Shown: positions 53,001 to 53,619 of the stretch, one piece after another
Layout: every line of letters starts with the position of its first letter
Numbering within the stretch: the first letter of the stretch is position 1
Origin: Ignavibacteriota bacterium
Lineage (GTDB): Bacteria; Bacteroidota; Ignavibacteria; Palsa-1295
DNA: 53,619 bases
NCBI GenBank assembly: GCA_003151825.1
Contig: PLYO01000024.1
Span: forward strand, 40,622-94,240
Direction of reading: 5' to 3'
The notes under the pieces: model-generated
Told to the model about the DNA's origin: nothing
The model's input: the letters and a program-made list of their open reading frames with translations, nothing else
The model's database searches: none
Made by a program: the position numbers and the translations under genes

Positions 53001-53429
53001 GACAGCGGTTCCATACGTCTCGACTTCTTTGAAGTTGTAGCCATCGAACGGATAATAGTACCAGGTCTGGCCCCACGTGGGACTCATAATGACCGAGCCG
53101 TCGCAGGTAAAGTGCCAGGAATTGGCGGTCGTGAGCTGCACGTTCCCGAACCGCACGTTGAACGGCAGGGGATGTCCGGTACCGCCGTAATCGCCGTACT
53201 CACCCGTGTAGTACGGGAGTTCGCCGGTCGCGTCCACCGTGCCGCCGGAAAGCGGGGTCCAGTTCGGCCCGGAGCCGAGGCCCTGCGCGTCGGGCACATC
53301 GATCTTATGGACGAGGTAGCTGGTGGAAGTGTACGATTGCGCGCGCAGGGCGCCGGATGAAACGATACCGAGCGCAACGAGCGCGAGAAGCATCGTCAAC
53401 GATGCCTGGAAAGCGTAGAGTTTTTTCAT
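47067..53429 (-). CDS. Giant secreted beta-helix protein with T9SS sorting domain
   Basis: A 2120-aa exported protein. The signal peptide is residues 1-31. Residues about 382-560 contain two modules each built on a P-x-PLVAG-x-x-YYV-x-N motif (PSPLVAGAVYYVTN, PAPLVAGTTYYVVN), which look inserted. Residues about 660-930 are CARDB-like beta-sandwiches; 943-1500 form a right-handed parallel beta-helix (GDYFVGVGRQFQTIHQAVDT, then GIQFNSETGIVISHNEVSNI); about 1515-1640 another CARDB-like domain; about 1935-2015 a fibronectin-III-like domain (VQFVSENAVHADANAIVTWE); 2025-2120 a T9SS type A sorting domain (LGQSYPNPTSGLAEISFTLP). It is probably an adhesin or surface-coat protein. A putative promoter lies upstream. 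Confidence 0.9.
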   Translation of the reverse strand: MKKLYAFQASLTMLLALVALGIVSSGALRAQSYTSTSYLVHKIDVPDAQGLGSGPNWTPLSGGTVDATGELPYYTGEYGDYGGTGHPLPFNVRFGNVQLTTANSWHFTCDGSVIMSPTWGQTWYYYPFDGYNFKEVETYGTAVGVDFYNYAYPECLVNSEYNGGSYGEFPNYFLMPFDVGYELYGYIPQETNPTVFKYNVLGSAPNRELVCEVDNMHTGYDWSGAYPANPSTYVSFQTVVYESGISQFQFNYSPTTGSDPFHYDVTYTGCPFTYGVYKFPGSWDLAYCYNEGSYALVEDYAGMCGMKLTSNNYLMIDFNGNGWNASNQFVVGYNTPYGSNGSPLMCDTAAKLPQSSIRMFIAFPYDFTASAISVPINENPYTLYQPLSYTVAGNTFTGNGSAYTTGTDVVFTTTGAMPSPLVAGAVYYVTNATNILGVNTFQVLTTPVGAANYTVTAASPGVFTSLATPTTNGYPVGTPVRFTNVGGTLPAPLVAGTTYYVVNPAFTPVTGAMTFNVSATYGGAAIAITTTGTGTNSVTPQPVTTTTAGTGNSMYATVQPLVTVTNDGSSTPTSAQVSFAISEIGQGQLYNQVVTLNAASNPPIPAPFTSVVLELPTFTPGLLNGQLGYGIYEDTMIVYNLVPTADQNPADNQLTNEWLCSPANDIKAVSVITPQQGLGAIINVPTPISVRFRNTGVNNQTNVPVSVQVHSPGQPTWYDTVIIRNWPAGSNGGNSDGVTDRSQGPPLAGGGPYYDTAFPVATSNLPMWTPLVQTVDTVFGIAIMYPQNEIALGLPPPYVTDQLALDDTTKSITPILQQYDLAAISVTSPQPGQQEPFGTSWVPIGLFQSVGYNSLFSTDPLRLEVQITRCSDGGLVFVADTTEIALNNDDGQVNFSFPTDQGVWHISTIPPGCYNICMIGHDGFDPNHANDTACSQFSIISRMKGDYFVGVGRQFQTIHQAVDTMQFRGIGGNVRLLLTDAAYHENGTSDVSSIHGAVDLRNIRGLSDTSTVTWIPYTGQTPTITFTGSQASCFYMGDSSSINRIGSGYMNFEGYNPRTAPTPDKIVAEPAKRQLTIVDSESAAGPVFGIEWGAHSITMKDLILHGNGNITESGAPIFSNDSSSVIRMYNEHNLLIYAQGVHDTVEINHIVVNNCELGNAKYGIYDHGLHDQYNAQTGKWQVWRNHDNVFTRNTIGTATNPLSYAGIQFNSETGIVISHNEVSNITSAKGGLTAKPWNVFGIEQPNVATWIGPQGAPVWPGDTGNVTGAWINANRVRFLTSQLGNTYGIAIQQAATQYTSAGLTSVKSTLPVPTQNRLTNNMILDLWTGSGQTYPILMNTAAATYSTDLDSVFNNSISTVNATANVTIQYEKHVFLWDNIIQNTSAGPYTNYWLEVPRPYASSISSDYNLFDLRGTNNFDSVIEYDPRYGTVDQRVYFRRLNDWRTYVNEDTHSLTGDPLFATPAMGTDSLHMPPALTYLESPAANNGIWLGTATQGKDFDGNSRFGNQATDIGAQEWDAFQYGNDLAVLEIVQPAGFSQTSDTSLVTTASPLWINAVVKNLGSVGVYNVPVTATVQRSVRGVWTTVFTANSLPLTWQVNEAKNVVFQGPALTALNDTGVFQVIVTVPNDQNNANDTLSKPFRILLKQNAVLVSYNGATNAGIYNMDSVELALNRLGVPFDTIDRNAPKGLPNSTTIDYTPWWTIVWSMGTPSQPFTNTDGGPIGPGQGALTLQETDEVTRYLAAGLSYGKKSLVIAGQNVANYAFGQVNANVNGALGNTVTDTSWLQTTMHTQYWFNSPLTLGGTYYGRVVGQQAAYWFSSDSIGCVSPDAIGPMLATPSVGPVVNAFAYKYGTANPASAMQPDSGAGVSYYDNLTNTVFYGFDWSNLYQTPPNNVNQNALTSGTTRALASAFAFIASHNGIILPVQFVSENAVHADANAIVTWEVADQDAVAQYDIEKQGPMAADQPSWTTIGHVNAVENQTDYAYTDANIDVTHPQTYRIAAVDASGAKTYSNTVELGPDPSELGFTLGQSYPNPTSGLAEISFTLPVASQVTLRVMDVTGRVVNSDVTNVPYEAGPQNVKLDLRVLPSGSYFYELIASGTDGQSATLSKKLTIEKQ
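51745..52290 (-). repeat. Two tandem PLVAG-x-x-YYV modules in the giant gene
   Basis: These encode two approximately 65-residue copies with the shared pattern FT-x-GxxPxPLVAGxxYYVxN...F-x-V. The modules are flanked by similar words (YQPLSYTVA before, VQPLVTVTN after), as if inserted at a duplicated QPL site. Related modules are common in phage and large adhesin proteins. Confidence 0.65.
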
Positions 53430-53526
53430 AATCTGAATGGAAAAAAATAAATGACTTCAACGTTTTGGCCCGAAATCCGCTTGCTTCCGAATAAAATTAT
53501 GCGTCGAAAGCAGACCGGTTTTCCCC

Positions 53527-53560
53527 CAAGTATTTACATGACACGGCAGAACCCCCAAAA
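53527..53560 (-). promoter_or_regulatory. Candidate promoter of the giant secreted protein gene
   Basis: On the minus strand TTTTG (53560-53556), 19 bp, then TAAATACTTG (53536-53527), which partly fits the Bacteroidetes TTTG and TAnnTTTG pattern. A TGTAAC word just before it is also found upstream of the BNR protein at 41459. Judged by eye only. Confidence 0.3.
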
Positions 53561-53592
53561 GTTACATCGAGTTCACATTTTTTTTGGAATTG

Positions 53593-53619
53593 TCTGAACC
53601 GTGATTTATGGGATTATTG
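53593..53619. repeat. Dispersed repeat copy at window end
   Basis: TGTCTGAACCGTGATTTATG then GGATTATTG, a near match to the copy over the rplJ stop codon. The repeat continues past the window edge. Confidence 0.6.

Larger units (their letters stand above)
53430..53619. other. Upstream region of the giant gene, window end
   Basis: AT-rich spacer with no gene. It carries a candidate promoter at 53527-53560 and ends inside a dispersed repeat copy at 53593-53619 that matches the one at 1041. The next gene lies outside the window. Confidence 0.5.

Noticed and set aside
47067..53429. Possible frameshift or fusion of two genes in the giant protein
   Set aside because: The frame is continuous from a signal peptide to a T9SS domain with no internal start or stop that would suggest an artefact.

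Overview
The window looks like a chromosomal segment from a Bacteroidota/Chlorobiota-type (FCB group) bacterium, possibly an Ignavibacteria- or Kapabacteria-like lineage; the lineage is an inference. Supporting signs are three secreted proteins ending in type IX secretion (T9SS type A) sorting domains, an S16 protein with a long Ala/Glu-rich tail, a small HYC_CC_PP-like secreted protein, several OmpA/lipoprotein-type envelope proteins, and an almost complete lack of Shine-Dalgarno sites (one clear exception at 25973). Spacers are crowded with dispersed palindromes and 7-bp tandem arrays.

Layout. 1-512: a candidate 6S-like structured RNA (38-140) and a decayed coding remnant. 513-2405: ribosomal genes rplJ, rplL and rpsP, cut off from their usual partners. 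2427-5982: a cyclic-nucleotide-sensing histidine kinase, a response regulator fused to a thioredoxin-reductase-like flavoprotein, and rimM, all overlapping. 5986-9343 (minus strand): DUF3098-like membrane protein, small lipoprotein, LolD-type ATPase, OmpA-family protein. 9506-11349: ECF sigma, anti-sigma-like protein and a Spy/CpxP-like periplasmic protein. 11436-16237: cysteine desulfurase, GNAT acetyltransferase, then on the minus strand Ppx/GppA phosphatase, PrmA and an M28 peptidase lipoprotein. 16880-22100: a copper-handling cluster consisting of a HYC_CC_PP-like protein, a cupredoxin fused to an outer-membrane-type domain, a CopB-type P-ATPase and a membrane protein. 22324-29252: smc, a T9SS cargo protein and speA. 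29504-32773: lipoprotein, a second ECF sigma, an anti-sigma-like protein with a barrel-like C-terminus, and another lipoprotein. 32888-41459: tRNA-Gln, der with a duplicated tail, an MBOAT/SGNH O-acetylation pair, a small envelope protein, glutamate dehydrogenase, a nitrilase-family amidase and a BNR-repeat T9SS protein. 41824-46915: an orphan MalG-type permease, PAP2 phosphatase, a helix-hairpin-helix protein and the hrcA-grpE-dnaJ heat-shock operon. 47067-53429: a 2120-residue secreted beta-helix T9SS protein.

How the parts work together. Envelope biology dominates. Two separate ECF-sigma modules likely sense envelope state. The copper cluster pairs a periplasmic or outer-membrane copper binder with an exporting ATPase. 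T9SS cargo proteins populate the surface. The most unusual items are the anti-sigma/barrel-like fusion, the cupredoxin/outer-membrane fusion, the diverged duplicate of the der 3' end, a family of heptamer arrays (one of which encodes part of a signal peptide), and palindromes that have entered reading frames without breaking them. No CRISPR array, prophage or intact transposase gene is visible.
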